A stretch of 64,000 nt of DNA from JAEUOS01 sp965279115 (GTDB lineage Bacteria; Pseudomonadota; Gammaproteobacteria; Burkholderiales; JAEUOS01): contig OZ257137.1 of NCBI GenBank assembly GCA_965279115.1, forward strand, positions 5,208,001 through 5,272,000. The letters run 5' to 3'. The notes under the pieces are model-generated. The model saw nothing but the letters and a program-made list of their open reading frames with translations. It ran no database searches and was not told where the DNA came from. Made by a program: the position numbers and the translations under genes. Shown piece after piece: positions 15,708 through 24,723 of this stretch. Positions within the stretch are counted from its first letter, which is position 1, and every line of letters begins with the position of its first letter.

Positions 15708-17786
15708 GTGCCCGACCCCACCAAAACCCATGCAAATGCGATGGATGACGCCATCGTCAATCCCTCGACAAATCCTTCCTTCGCCGACGTACTGGCCCGG
15801 CTGGAATCGCGCAGGCGCTTCATGAAGGCCGGCGGGGGCGCAGCCACGCTTGCCTTTCTGGGCGGATGCGCCAGCACGCCGGCAGGTTCCGGGTTGACGC
15901 GGCGCGCCGTCACGCTGGGGTTCAGCCCCGTATCCAACCTCGGCAACGACACTGTGGTCGTGCCGCCGGGCTACCGGGTACAAGTGCTCTATGCATGGGG
16001 CGACCCTATCGGCAAGCCAGGCCTGCCAGCCGGCCAACCGGCGTGGTCGGGTGACGCCACCGAGACCGCGGCCGAGCAGGAACTGCAGGCCGGTGCGCAC
16101 CATGACGGCATGCATTTCTTTCCACTGTCGGCCGCTGGCGTGGTCGATGACGCGTCGAACCGGCGCGGCCTGTTGGTAATGAACCACGAGTACGTCGACC
16201 AGGGCCTGCTGTTCAACGACGGCATGGCCAACTGGAACCTGGCCAAGGTGCGCAAGTCGCAGGCCGCGCACGGCGTTTCGGTCATCGAGGTGGTAGCGGG
16301 CGATGCGGGCTGGCAAGTGGTGCGGCCGTCGCGATACGCGCGCCGCATCACCGGCTATACGCCGATGCGCTTTAGCGGACCCGCGGTGGGCAACACCGGA
16401 CCGGCAGGCCGCGGCACGCTCAACAACTGCGCCAACGGCTATACGCCATGGGGCACCTACCTCACCTGCGAGGAAAATTTCAATGGCTACTTCGGCGCAG
16501 CCGTAACCGACGCGTCCGGCAAGGTGACCAACGACGCGAGCTACAAGCCGACCGCGCTTGACGCCCGTTACGGCCTGAACGGCGCAGGCTCTGGCTACAA
16601 CTGGCATCACCACGAGGCGCGCTTCAACCTGGCCACGACCGAAGGCACGCGTGAGGCCACACACTTTGGCTGGGTGGTGGAGATCGATCCGGCGAACCCG
16701 GACGCCGTGCCGGTCAAGCGCACCGCTTTGGGCCGCATCAAGCATGAAGGGGCGGAAACTACCATCGCCGCCGACGGCAGGGTGGTGCTCTACATGGGCG
16801 ACGACCAGGCCAATGAATACATCTACAAGTTCGTCAGCCGCGGGAAGTACAACGCCCGGGATCGCGCCGCAAATCGCGACCTGCTGGATCAGGGCACGCT
16901 GTACGTGGCGCGCTTCGATGCCGGCCCAACCGTGGGCGACCGCATGGGCACCGGCGTCTGGTTGCCGCTGACCCGCGACAACCCGGCGATCGCGCGCGAA
17001 TTCGCGACCCTGGGCGACATGCTGGTCAATACCCGCCGCGCCGCCGACTTGGCCGGCGCCACGAAAATGGACCGCCCGGAATGGGTCGCCGCCAACCCTA
17101 CGGCGAAAGGCGAGGTGTATTGCGCGTTGACCAACAATGCCACTCGCGGTGTCGGCAACGGCCCGGCGGTGGACGAAGCCAATCCGCGCGCCAACAACCG
17201 CTATGGCCACATCATCCGCTGGCGCGAGGCGGGTGGCGACACCGCCGCGACGACTTTCGAGTGGGATGTTTTCGTCATGGGCGGCGACCCGACCATTGCG
17301 GCCAACACCGCCGCGAACGGGCAGGCAGGCAGCGCCAACCTCAATCGCGACAATTTCTTCGGTAGTCCGGACGGGTTGTGGTTTGACAAGGCAGGGCGCT
17401 TGTGGATTCAGACCGACATCTCCACCGGTGCACTGGGGCGGGGCACAGACGCCGGCGGCTACGTCAACATGCCCAATAACATGATGTTGGCGGCCAATAC
17501 GGTCACCGGCGAAATCAAGAGATTCCTTACCGGTCCCAAGGGATGCGAGGTCACCGGTGTAGCCGAAACCCCCGATGGCCGGACCATGTTCATCAACATC
17601 CAGCATCCCGGCGAGGGCGCGGGGGAGCGCAGCAACCCGGCCGACAAGGAGTACCCGATCAAGTGGAGTACTTGGCCAGGCAACCAGGGACACGGTTTCG
17701 GCGCCTCCGCGCCACAGGCGAAGCGGCGGCCACGCTCGGCGACCGTGGTGATTTCCCGCGTAGATGGCGGGTTGATCGGGGCTTAA
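15708..17786 (+). CDS. Second PhoX-family phosphatase, Tat lipoprotein form
   Basis: A 692-residue paralogue of the protein at 12591-14792. GTG at 15708 follows TGGAG. The N-terminus carries ESRRRFMKAGGGAATLAFLGGCAS: a twin-arginine motif (35-37) followed by a lipobox-like LGGC (Cys54), so it is probably a Tat-exported lipoprotein. Shared family segments are NHEYVDQGLL, the CEENFNGYFG motif, GWVVEIDPANP, VKRTALGRIKHEG and YMGDDQANEYIYKFV. Both paralogues share an N-terminal NPSTxPS segment, so the family call is firm while different substrates remain possible. Confidence 0.85.
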   Translation: MPDPTKTHANAMDDAIVNPSTNPSFADVLARLESRRRFMKAGGGAATLAFLGGCASTPAGSGLTRRAVTLGFSPVSNLGNDTVVVPPGYRVQVLYAWGDPIGKPGLPAGQPAWSGDATETAAEQELQAGAHHDGMHFFPLSAAGVVDDASNRRGLLVMNHEYVDQGLLFNDGMANWNLAKVRKSQAAHGVSVIEVVAGDAGWQVVRPSRYARRITGYTPMRFSGPAVGNTGPAGRGTLNNCANGYTPWGTYLTCEENFNGYFGAAVTDASGKVTNDASYKPTALDARYGLNGAGSGYNWHHHEARFNLATTEGTREATHFGWVVEIDPANPDAVPVKRTALGRIKHEGAETTIAADGRVVLYMGDDQANEYIYKFVSRGKYNARDRAANRDLLDQGTLYVARFDAGPTVGDRMGTGVWLPLTRDNPAIAREFATLGDMLVNTRRAADLAGATKMDRPEWVAANPTAKGEVYCALTNNATRGVGNGPAVDEANPRANNRYGHIIRWREAGGDTAATTFEWDVFVMGGDPTIAANTAANGQAGSANLNRDNFFGSPDGLWFDKAGRLWIQTDISTGALGRGTDAGGYVNMPNNMMLAANTVTGEIKRFLTGPKGCEVTGVAETPDGRTMFINIQHPGEGAGERSNPADKEYPIKWSTWPGNQGHGFGASAPQAKRRPRSATVVISRVDGGLIGA

Positions 17787-17977
17787 TTCGAAGGCATGGC
17801 CGCCCGGCAGCCGGCAACTGTCCGGAAAATGCCTGGTTGCCCTGATTGCATGCATCGACTAGTCCGATTGGGCTATTGCGACGGCAAGTCCTGCGGTTGG
17901 GGTTGTAACGCGCGATCACTATCTTCGGGTTGTTCAGGGGCGGAATCGGCCGACCCCATCAACCTTGGAGAGACCGC

Positions 17978-18691
17978 ATGAAAAAGAAACTAGTGGCCGG
18001 CCTGATCGCCGCCTGCGCATCATTCAATGTCTTCGCTCTTGGCACCGGCGACTTGGCCTTCACCTCGTTCAATTCTGATGAGGACGGGTTTTCGATCGTC
18101 ACTTTCGCCAACATCGCCGCCAACACGACGATCTACTTCCGTGACGATGAATGGAACGGTACGTCCTTCAACACCGGAGAAGGCACGCATGCTTGGAATA
18201 CCGGCGCTGGCGTGATTGCCGCCGGGACGGTTGTGCGCTTCACCAAGGTGGACCAGGCGACCCGTGCCGCCTCCATTGGCAGCCTCACCAGTAGCGGCGA
18301 CACCGGCCTGAACGCAACCAGCGAAACGGTGTACGCGTATATCGGAACCAACGCCAACAGCCCGACAACCTTCCTCGCGGGGGTTTCGTCCGAGGGTGCC
18401 ACCAACCTGACGCCTGCGGGCCTGGTCGGCGGCACGAGCGCCGTGATCGTCACCAACAGCACGGACTATGCAAACTACACCGGGATCCGTAGCGGGCAGA
18501 CCACGTTCGCCGCCTATGCGCCGATTGTGAACAACGCGGCCAACTGGAACATCGTCGTCGGCGGTGACAACGCCACAGCGGTTCCGGATACCACCGCCTT
18601 CAGCATCACCCCGGTTCCCGAAGCCGACACCTGGGCGATGCTGCTTGCCGGCCTTGGCTTGATCGGTTTCATCGGCCGCCGTCGCGCCTGA
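17978..18691 (+). CDS. PEP-CTERM exported protein
   Basis: A 237-residue protein with signal peptide MKKKLVAGLIAACASFNVFA and the C-terminal signal PVPEADTWAMLLAGLGLIG followed by RRR, a PEA variant of PEP-CTERM. The mature region (GDLAFTSFNSDEDGFSIVTF, IAANTTIYFRDDEWNG) resembles beta-rich domains found next to lamin-tail proteins, and the next gene encodes a lamin-tail nuclease. GGAGAG precedes ATG 17978. The function is unknown; substrate recruitment at the surface is one guess. Confidence 0.7.
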   Translation: MKKKLVAGLIAACASFNVFALGTGDLAFTSFNSDEDGFSIVTFANIAANTTIYFRDDEWNGTSFNTGEGTHAWNTGAGVIAAGTVVRFTKVDQATRAASIGSLTSSGDTGLNATSETVYAYIGTNANSPTTFLAGVSSEGATNLTPAGLVGGTSAVIVTNSTDYANYTGIRSGQTTFAAYAPIVNNAANWNIVVGGDNATAVPDTTAFSITPVPEADTWAMLLAGLGLIGFIGRRRA

Positions 18692-18707
18692 AAGTCAGAC
18701 TGTCCAG

Positions 18708-18731
18708 CCGTGCTCCGCCCGCGGAGCACGG
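18708..18731 (+). terminator. Perfect 10-bp hairpin, probable terminator
   Basis: CCGTGCTCCG pairs perfectly with CGGAGCACGG across a four-base loop, 17 bp after the PEP-CTERM stop. The downstream tract is CCTCCTT, poor in T, so termination may be partial. Confidence 0.5.
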
Positions 18732-18813
18732 CCTCCTTAGATTCCCACCAAGGGACGTCCGGCCGATGCACTGGCGCGGGTGGCCTTTCGTTTCAATTCC
18801 GAGAGCCATCCTG

Positions 18814-21800
18814 ATGTCCCGCCAATTGCACCGATTCCTGCTGATCGCCTTGTTGTGGTTGACATCTGCTTGCGGACTCGCAAGTGCCAGCACCTCAGGC
18901 GTTGTCATCAGCCAGGTCTACGGCGGGAACGGCAACGCCTACGCCAGCGACTACGTGGAACTGTTCAACGCCGGCACGGCGGCGGTGAACATCACCAGCT
19001 GGTCGGTGCAGTATGCGAGCGCAAGCGGGTCCGGCAACTTCGCCAGCAATGGCGTGACCACGCTTTCCGGTACCCTGCAGCCGGGCCAGTATTACCTGGT
19101 GAAGCTCACCACCACATCCGGGCCGGCGTTGCCGGCCGCGGACGCCACCGGCACCAGCAACCTTTCCGGGACCGCCGGCAAGGTGGCGCTGGTCAACAAC
19201 AGCACCGGCCTGGCTTGCAACGGCTCCACCGGCCAGCCCTGCGATGCCGGCCAGCTGGCGCAGATAGTCGACCTGGTAGGTTACGGCGGCACGGCCAATT
19301 TCTTCGAGGGCGCTGCCGCGCCCGCGCCGGCTGCGGCGACCGCCCTGTTGCGCGGCATGGCCGGCTGCACGGACACCAACCAGAACAGCGCCGACTTCAC
19401 CGTCGGCACGCCGGCGCCGCGCAATAGCGCGACGCCGCTCAACCCCTGTGGCGGCGTCGCGGGCATCGTGCCGATGTGCCCGGCGACGCTTTCGGTGGCC
19501 ACCGGCACTCCCTTCAGCGCGACACTGACCGCTTCGGATGCCGACAGCATCGTCAACAACGCGGTCTTCCTCTCCGGCAATGTGGCGGGCATGAGCCTGC
19601 TGTCTTTCGCGACCGCACCGGCGACCGGCGGCACGGCGAGCGTCAATTTCAGCCTTTCTGCCGGCGTCGCTTCCGGCAACTACCCGGTCGCGGTACGCTT
19701 TTCCAACAACGATAGCCAGACGGCGACTTGCACGATCAATGTCGCAGTCGCGGTCCCCGGCGCCTGGACGCCGATTTACCAGATCCAGGGCAGCGGTCCG
19801 ACCAGTGCGCTGACCGGTGTGCGCACCACGCGCGGCGTGGTGACCAAGGTCAACAACAACGGGTATTACCTGCAGGACCCGGTCGGCGACGGCGACCCGG
19901 CCACCTCCGACGGCATTTTCGTCTTCACCAGCAATGCGCCTTCGGTCACCCCGGGGCAACTGGTGCAGATCACCGGCACGGTGAGCGAGTTCAATACCGG
20001 CGCGGCGTCCAATCCCGTAACGTTGGCCAACACGCTAACCGAGTTCAGCAATGTCACCTCGACCGTCTTGGTCGGCACCGGCACGATCACGCCCACGCCG
20101 ATCACGCTGCCGGTCATGACCGCAGGCGACCTCGAGCGCTACGAGGGCATGCTGGTGCAGATCACCAGCCCGCTGACGGCGTCGCAAAACTATTTCCAGG
20201 GTCGCTACGGGCAGGTGACGCTGTCGGCCGGCGGCCGGCTGTACAAGCCGACCAACCTGCATCGCCCCGGCACCGCGCAGGCGCTGGCGCTGGCCGACCA
20301 GAACGCGCGCAGCAGCATCATGCTCGACGACGGTACCAGTGCGCAAAACGCCAATCCGACGCCCTACATTGGCGCCGACAACACCCTGCGCGCCGGCGAC
20401 ATCCTGCCCACCGGCATCACCGGGGTGATCGACTACGGGCTGGCCACCAACGACAACGCGGGCATCGCGATGTACCGCATCCATCCGACGGAGCCGCCGG
20501 TGTTCACGCGCGCCAATCCGCGCACGGCGACGCCGCCGGCCGTGGGCGGCAATGTCAAGGTGGCGAGTTTCAACGTGCTGAATTTTTTCACCACGTTCAC
20601 CAACGGCAATACTGCCGATGGCCTGACCGGCCAGGGTTGCTCGCTGGGCGCATCGGTCGCGGCAGCCAACTGTCGCGGGGCGGATGACTTGAGCGAGTTC
20701 AACCGCCAGCGCGCCAAGATCGTCGCCGCGATGGCCGCGATCAACGCGGACGTTTTCGGCCTGATGGAGATCCAGAACAACGGCAACACCGCGGCGCAAA
20801 ACCTGGTTGATGCGCTCAATGCCGCGGTCGGCGCGGGCACCTATGCCGTGGTGCCGCTGCCGCCGAGTACCGGGACCGACGCGATCCGGGTGGCGATGAT
20901 CTACAAACCCGGCACCCTGGCCTTGGCGGGCGCGTCCTTAAGCGACGCAGACCCGATCCACAATCGCCCGCCGCTGGCGCGCACGTTCTCGCTGTTGGCC
21001 AACGGAGAAAAATTCAGCGTCATCGTCAACCATTTCAAGTCCAAGGGTAGCTGCCCGAGCGACAACAGTGCCGACGAAGACCAGGGCGACGGGCAGGGCT
21101 GCTGGAACGCCCGCCGCCGCCTGCAATCGACCGCGTTGCTGACGTTCGTCAATACCGTTAAGTCCGCTGCCGGCGACAACGACGTGATCGTTATCGGCGA
21201 TCTCAATGCCTACGGCAAGGAAGACCCGATATTCGACCTGGTGACTGGCGGGCTGGTCGACCAGAGCGAACGCTTCAGCGCCGCACCGTATTCGTACGTC
21301 TTCGACGGCGAAGCTGGACACCTTGATCACGCCCTGGCGAGCGCAAGCCTGTCGGCGCAAATCGCCAGTGCGCAGCACTGGCATATCAACGCCGATGAGC
21401 CCTCGATCATCGATTACAACCTCGAGTTCAAGCAGCCCGCCTGCGGCACCTGCGGGCCGGACTACTACGCTGCCTCGCCATATCGTGCCTCGGACCATGA
21501 CCCGGTGCTCATCGGCATCAACCTGCAGCCGCCGTCCGCGGCGCAAGTGATCCTGTTCGACGTGTTGGCAAACCGGCGCCTTGACCAGTCGCCGTTCACG
21601 CTCGTGGCCTCCGCTTCATCGGGGCTGGTGGTGACTTTCAGCTCACTGACCCCCACGGTGTGCGGTGTGTCCGGCACCACGGTCAGCCTTGCCGCGGTAG
21701 GGATTTGCACGGTTGCGGCTAACCAGGCAGGCAATGCCGCGTTCACGCCCGCCCCGCAGGTCACTCGATCGTTCAACGTCACGGCCGTTGGCCTGACGCA

Positions 21801-22161
21801 GACGATCACGTTCGCGGCGATCGCGCCGCAACAGACCGGCGCCACGCTGACCTTGGCGCCGACCGCCAGTTCCAACCTGCCGGTCACGATCTCGAGTATG
21901 ACCCCGGCAATTTGTACCGTCAGCACGCTGACGGTGTCGGTTGGCAATGTCGCAGGCACCTGCACCCTGCAGGCGGCGCAACCCGGAGACACCGCTTACC
22001 AGCCGGCGGTTTCGGTCACCCAATCCTTCTCGGTCAATGCACCGACCGGCGGCGGGGATGACAGCGGCGACGTGCCGCTGCCGGCCTGGGCGCTGGCCTT
22101 GCTTGCCGCGGGATTGGCGCGCGGGCTGGTTGGTCGGCGGCGCGCCCGCGCTGCGCATTGA
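18814..22161 (+). CDS. Large extracellular ExeM/NucH-type nuclease with VPLPAW tail
   Basis: A 1115-residue exported protein starting at ATG 18814. Domains in order: a signal peptide (LLIALLWLTSACGLASAS); a lamin-tail domain (about 28-150, VVISQVYGGNG, DYVELFNAGTAAVNI); a cadherin-like stretch; an OB-like domain (from about 319, GVVTKVNNNGYYLQDP); an endonuclease/exonuclease/phosphatase domain (about 581-907: VASFNVLNFF, FGLMEIQNNG, VIVIGDLNAYGKED, ASDHDPVLIG); two Ig-like repeats (about 911-1075); and GDVPLPAWALALLAAGLARG then arginines. Such nucleases degrade extracellular DNA and can supply phosphate or disperse biofilm. Confidence 0.8.
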   Translation: MSRQLHRFLLIALLWLTSACGLASASTSGVVISQVYGGNGNAYASDYVELFNAGTAAVNITSWSVQYASASGSGNFASNGVTTLSGTLQPGQYYLVKLTTTSGPALPAADATGTSNLSGTAGKVALVNNSTGLACNGSTGQPCDAGQLAQIVDLVGYGGTANFFEGAAAPAPAAATALLRGMAGCTDTNQNSADFTVGTPAPRNSATPLNPCGGVAGIVPMCPATLSVATGTPFSATLTASDADSIVNNAVFLSGNVAGMSLLSFATAPATGGTASVNFSLSAGVASGNYPVAVRFSNNDSQTATCTINVAVAVPGAWTPIYQIQGSGPTSALTGVRTTRGVVTKVNNNGYYLQDPVGDGDPATSDGIFVFTSNAPSVTPGQLVQITGTVSEFNTGAASNPVTLANTLTEFSNVTSTVLVGTGTITPTPITLPVMTAGDLERYEGMLVQITSPLTASQNYFQGRYGQVTLSAGGRLYKPTNLHRPGTAQALALADQNARSSIMLDDGTSAQNANPTPYIGADNTLRAGDILPTGITGVIDYGLATNDNAGIAMYRIHPTEPPVFTRANPRTATPPAVGGNVKVASFNVLNFFTTFTNGNTADGLTGQGCSLGASVAAANCRGADDLSEFNRQRAKIVAAMAAINADVFGLMEIQNNGNTAAQNLVDALNAAVGAGTYAVVPLPPSTGTDAIRVAMIYKPGTLALAGASLSDADPIHNRPPLARTFSLLANGEKFSVIVNHFKSKGSCPSDNSADEDQGDGQGCWNARRRLQSTALLTFVNTVKSAAGDNDVIVIGDLNAYGKEDPIFDLVTGGLVDQSERFSAAPYSYVFDGEAGHLDHALASASLSAQIASAQHWHINADEPSIIDYNLEFKQPACGTCGPDYYAASPYRASDHDPVLIGINLQPPSAAQVILFDVLANRRLDQSPFTLVASASSGLVVTFSSLTPTVCGVSGTTVSLAAVGICTVAANQAGNAAFTPAPQVTRSFNVTAVGLTQTITFAAIAPQQTGATLTLAPTASSNLPVTISSMTPAICTVSTLTVSVGNVAGTCTLQAAQPGDTAYQPAVSVTQSFSVNAPTGGGDDSGDVPLPAWALALLAAGLARGLVGRRRARAAH

Positions 22162-22318
22162 ACGCCAGGCACCGCCTCAACCGGCCCCGCATATCCTGAC
22201 CTACCTTGCGGTCGGCAATAATGGGCCGGCGGGCAACAACATCGCCAGTGGCAAGCCCGGCCGATCGGCCGAAGGCGTGAGCGATAGCGTTCAACCGGAA
22301 TTCAATCCTTAATCAATC

Positions 22319-22356
22319 GGTCACGAAAACGTCGCAAAATCGCAACCGGCGTGTTA
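22319..22356 (+). promoter_or_regulatory. Four degenerate pentamers at 11-bp spacing
   Basis: GGTCA (22319), CGTCG (22330), CGCAA (22341) and TGTTA (22352) start exactly 11 bp apart, 33 bp before the start of the Mpo1-like gene. The first two fit a Pho-box half-site pattern; the last two are weak, so this is a tentative site. Confidence 0.3.
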
Positions 22357-22388
22357 CCAATGAAGTGTCTAACCCTCCAGGAGGATGG

Positions 22389-22988
22389 ATGAACGGATTC
22401 TTGAAAGCCCTTGCAGTCCAGCGTTGGGATGATCACCGCTACTATCATCACAGCCGCATGAACCAGACCCTGCACCTGATCAGCGCGATCAGTTTCGTCT
22501 GTGCCTACGCCTTCCTGTTTTTCGACCCGGTTGTGTCAGCCTACATCGCATGGCTGGTGTCCATGACCAGCCGGCAGGCCGGCCATTTCTTCTTCGAGCC
22601 CAAGGGCTACGACGAAGTCAACCAGGCCACCCATGAACACAAGGAAGAGATCAAGGTCGGCTACAACCTGCGTCGCAAGGTGGTGCTGCTGTCGATCTGG
22701 GCCCTGGTGCCGGTGGTCCTGTGGCTGTCGCCGACCTTCGGCGGCCTGATCAAGTCGGACGGGCTGTGGCATGACACCGGGCTGATGTGGCTGGCGCTTG
22801 GCGTCGGCGGGCTGCTGTTCCGCACCGTGCACCTGTTTCTGCTCAAGGACGTCCAGACCGGGCTGGTCTGGATGACCAAGATCCTTACCGATCCGTTTCA
22901 CGACATCCTGTTGTATTACCGCGCGCCGCTCTACCTGCTGCGCGGCGAATGGATCGACCCGATGCACGCCCGTCACCATCACGGGTGA
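22389..22988 (+). CDS. Membrane protein resembling Mpo1/DUF962
   Basis: A 199-residue membrane protein. ATG 22389 is preferred because CAGGAGG lies four bases upstream. The pattern YYHHSRMNQTLHLI, then two membrane helices, then RQAGHFFFEP matches the His and Glu layout of DUF962/Mpo1 proteins (HxxxxN, GHxxxE), which are Fe(II) dioxygenases acting on 2-hydroxy fatty acids. It continues with a helical segment (VVLLSIWALVPVVLWLS) and ends HARHHHG. Homology is by motif only. It precedes a convergent aminotransferase gene and a decarboxylase gene, both plausible lipid enzymes. Confidence 0.5.
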   Translation: MNGFLKALAVQRWDDHRYYHHSRMNQTLHLISAISFVCAYAFLFFDPVVSAYIAWLVSMTSRQAGHFFFEPKGYDEVNQATHEHKEEIKVGYNLRRKVVLLSIWALVPVVLWLSPTFGGLIKSDGLWHDTGLMWLALGVGGLLFRTVHLFLLKDVQTGLVWMTKILTDPFHDILLYYRAPLYLLRGEWIDPMHARHHHG

Positions 22989-23011
22989 GCGGCAAGCCCC
23001 TCCGCAGCGCC

Positions 23012-24682
23012 TCAGGCCCGTCGGCCGACGAGGCGCTGCAGCAGTTCCCGCGTCAGGCGGCGCTTGATGGTCTTGTTGGTGGTCTCGGGCGCCGTCCACC
23101 ACCATCCACCCGAATGCATGGCGCGGGCGGCCGCGACGAAGCGGTCAGCCACCGCATCGAATTCGGCCTGCCCGTAGTTCAGGCTGAAGATCAGGCGTCC
23201 GCTGCCGACCCACGAAAGGGCAAGCCCTTCGGCGCGCAGGTAGTACTGCAACATCCAGTTGTAGCGCGACGGGCAGGTGTAGAGCACGGTCCAGATGGTC
23301 GAGAGGTTGGCCACGCGCACCGGAAGGCCTTCGCCGGCAAGCCTGTCATTGAGCGCCTCAGCGCGGCGGTTCCAGGTGTCGTCAAGGCCGTGGTAGGCAG
23401 CCAGGACTTCGGGGGTCTCCATGGCCTTGAGGAACTCATGCATCGAGGCCATCACATAGGGGTGCGCATTGAAGGTGCCGCGCGCGAAGCAGATGTCGGC
23501 CGGCCGGTCGTCGCGGAAGCGTTTCATCAGGGCCGCGCGGCCGCACACCACGCCGACCGGCAATCCGCCGCCGAGCGTCTTGCCGTAGGTGACCATGTCG
23601 GCCCTGACGCCGAAATATTCCTGGGCGCCGCCGGGCGCCAGGCGGAAGCCGACGAACACCTCGTCGAAAATAAGCGCGATGCCGCGTGCGTCACAGATCT
23701 GGCGCAGTTCGATCAGCCACTTGGTGTATGCGAGCTTATCAAAGCCGGCGCGGCGCCCGTTGCCGATCAGCGAGGAATCGCCGGGCGCGCCGGCGTTGGG
23801 GTGCAGGGCCTGCAAGGGGTTGATCAGCACGCAGGCGATGTCGCGCCGTTTGCGCAGTACGCGCAGCGAATCGGCGTCCATGTCCTTCAAGGTGTAGGTT
23901 TCGTGTGCCGGCACCGGATTGCCTACGCCGGGCTGCACGTCGCCCCACCAGCCGTGATAGGCGCCGCAGAAGCGCACCAGGTGGGTTCGCCCGGTGTGGT
24001 AGCGCGCCAGCCGCACCGCCTGCATCACCGCCTCGGTGCCCGACATGTGGAAGGAAACCTCGTCCAGGCCCGAGATCTCGCGCAGCCGGCGCACGTTGTA
24101 GGCCACCACCGGGTGATAGGCGCCCAGCACGGGGCCGAGCGCGCGCACCAGGTCGCTGCCCTGGTCGATGCAGTCCTTGTAGAAGTCGTAGCCGAAGACG
24201 TTGACGCCGTACGACCCGGTCAGGTCATAGAAGCGGTTGCCATCCAGGTCGGTCAGGGTCACCCCGTGCGAGGCGCGCATGAACGACCCGGTGCGCAGGT
24301 GACGCTTTACATAGCGGCTGTACTGGAACGGCACGCGATAGGCGGAGGTGAACTGCAGGTCGGAGATCGACGCTTCGACCTCGTCGCTCATTTCCACCGA
24401 GGCGCTGAAGCGTTCGCGGAAGGTGGCCGCGAGGCGCTTGAACGCGGCGCGCCTTTGCTCGGCGATGTCGTCGGGCGCGCCATCGGTGGCGAAGAATTCG
24501 GCTTCGTCGAATTCGTAGAACGGCAGCAAGCGCGCCACCCGGCGCGCCATGCGGGAATGGCCGGCCAGGGAGGGATGCTTGGCCCTGGAAAGCTCCAGCC
24601 GGGTGTTGAGTTTGCCGAGCGAGGCGGCGGCGGCCGCCAGGCCAAGCGTGTAGAGGGCGAGGGTGGTGGCTTCGATGTCCAT
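23012..24682 (-). CDS. Class III PLP aminotransferase, GSAM-like
   Basis: A 556-residue enzyme of aminotransferase fold type I, class III. Motifs: SGTEAVMQAVRLAR, the AYHGWWG segment, IFDEVFVGFR and the PLP lysine in TYGKTLGGGLP. The closest named relatives are glutamate-1-semialdehyde aminomutases, but the long N-terminal extension (about 150 residues, with an ALYTLGLAAAAASLG segment) and C-terminal tail make haem synthesis unlikely. The extension may associate with membranes. Its position between an Mpo1-like gene and a phosphatidylserine decarboxylase gene suggests amino-lipid chemistry, which is inference. Substrates are unknown. Confidence 0.7.
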   Translation of the reverse strand: MDIEATTLALYTLGLAAAAASLGKLNTRLELSRAKHPSLAGHSRMARRVARLLPFYEFDEAEFFATDGAPDDIAEQRRAAFKRLAATFRERFSASVEMSDEVEASISDLQFTSAYRVPFQYSRYVKRHLRTGSFMRASHGVTLTDLDGNRFYDLTGSYGVNVFGYDFYKDCIDQGSDLVRALGPVLGAYHPVVAYNVRRLREISGLDEVSFHMSGTEAVMQAVRLARYHTGRTHLVRFCGAYHGWWGDVQPGVGNPVPAHETYTLKDMDADSLRVLRKRRDIACVLINPLQALHPNAGAPGDSSLIGNGRRAGFDKLAYTKWLIELRQICDARGIALIFDEVFVGFRLAPGGAQEYFGVRADMVTYGKTLGGGLPVGVVCGRAALMKRFRDDRPADICFARGTFNAHPYVMASMHEFLKAMETPEVLAAYHGLDDTWNRRAEALNDRLAGEGLPVRVANLSTIWTVLYTCPSRYNWMLQYYLRAEGLALSWVGSGRLIFSLNYGQAEFDAVADRFVAAARAMHSGGWWWTAPETTNKTIKRRLTRELLQRLVGRRA

Positions 24683-24723
24683 GCTTCGGCGGTTTACGCC
24701 GAATGCACTACAGGAATATGAAC

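Noticed and set aside
15615..17855. A 746-codon open frame antisense to the second PhoX gene
   Set aside because: The PhoX frame on plus carries clear family motifs and a Tat signal; the antisense translation resembles no family.
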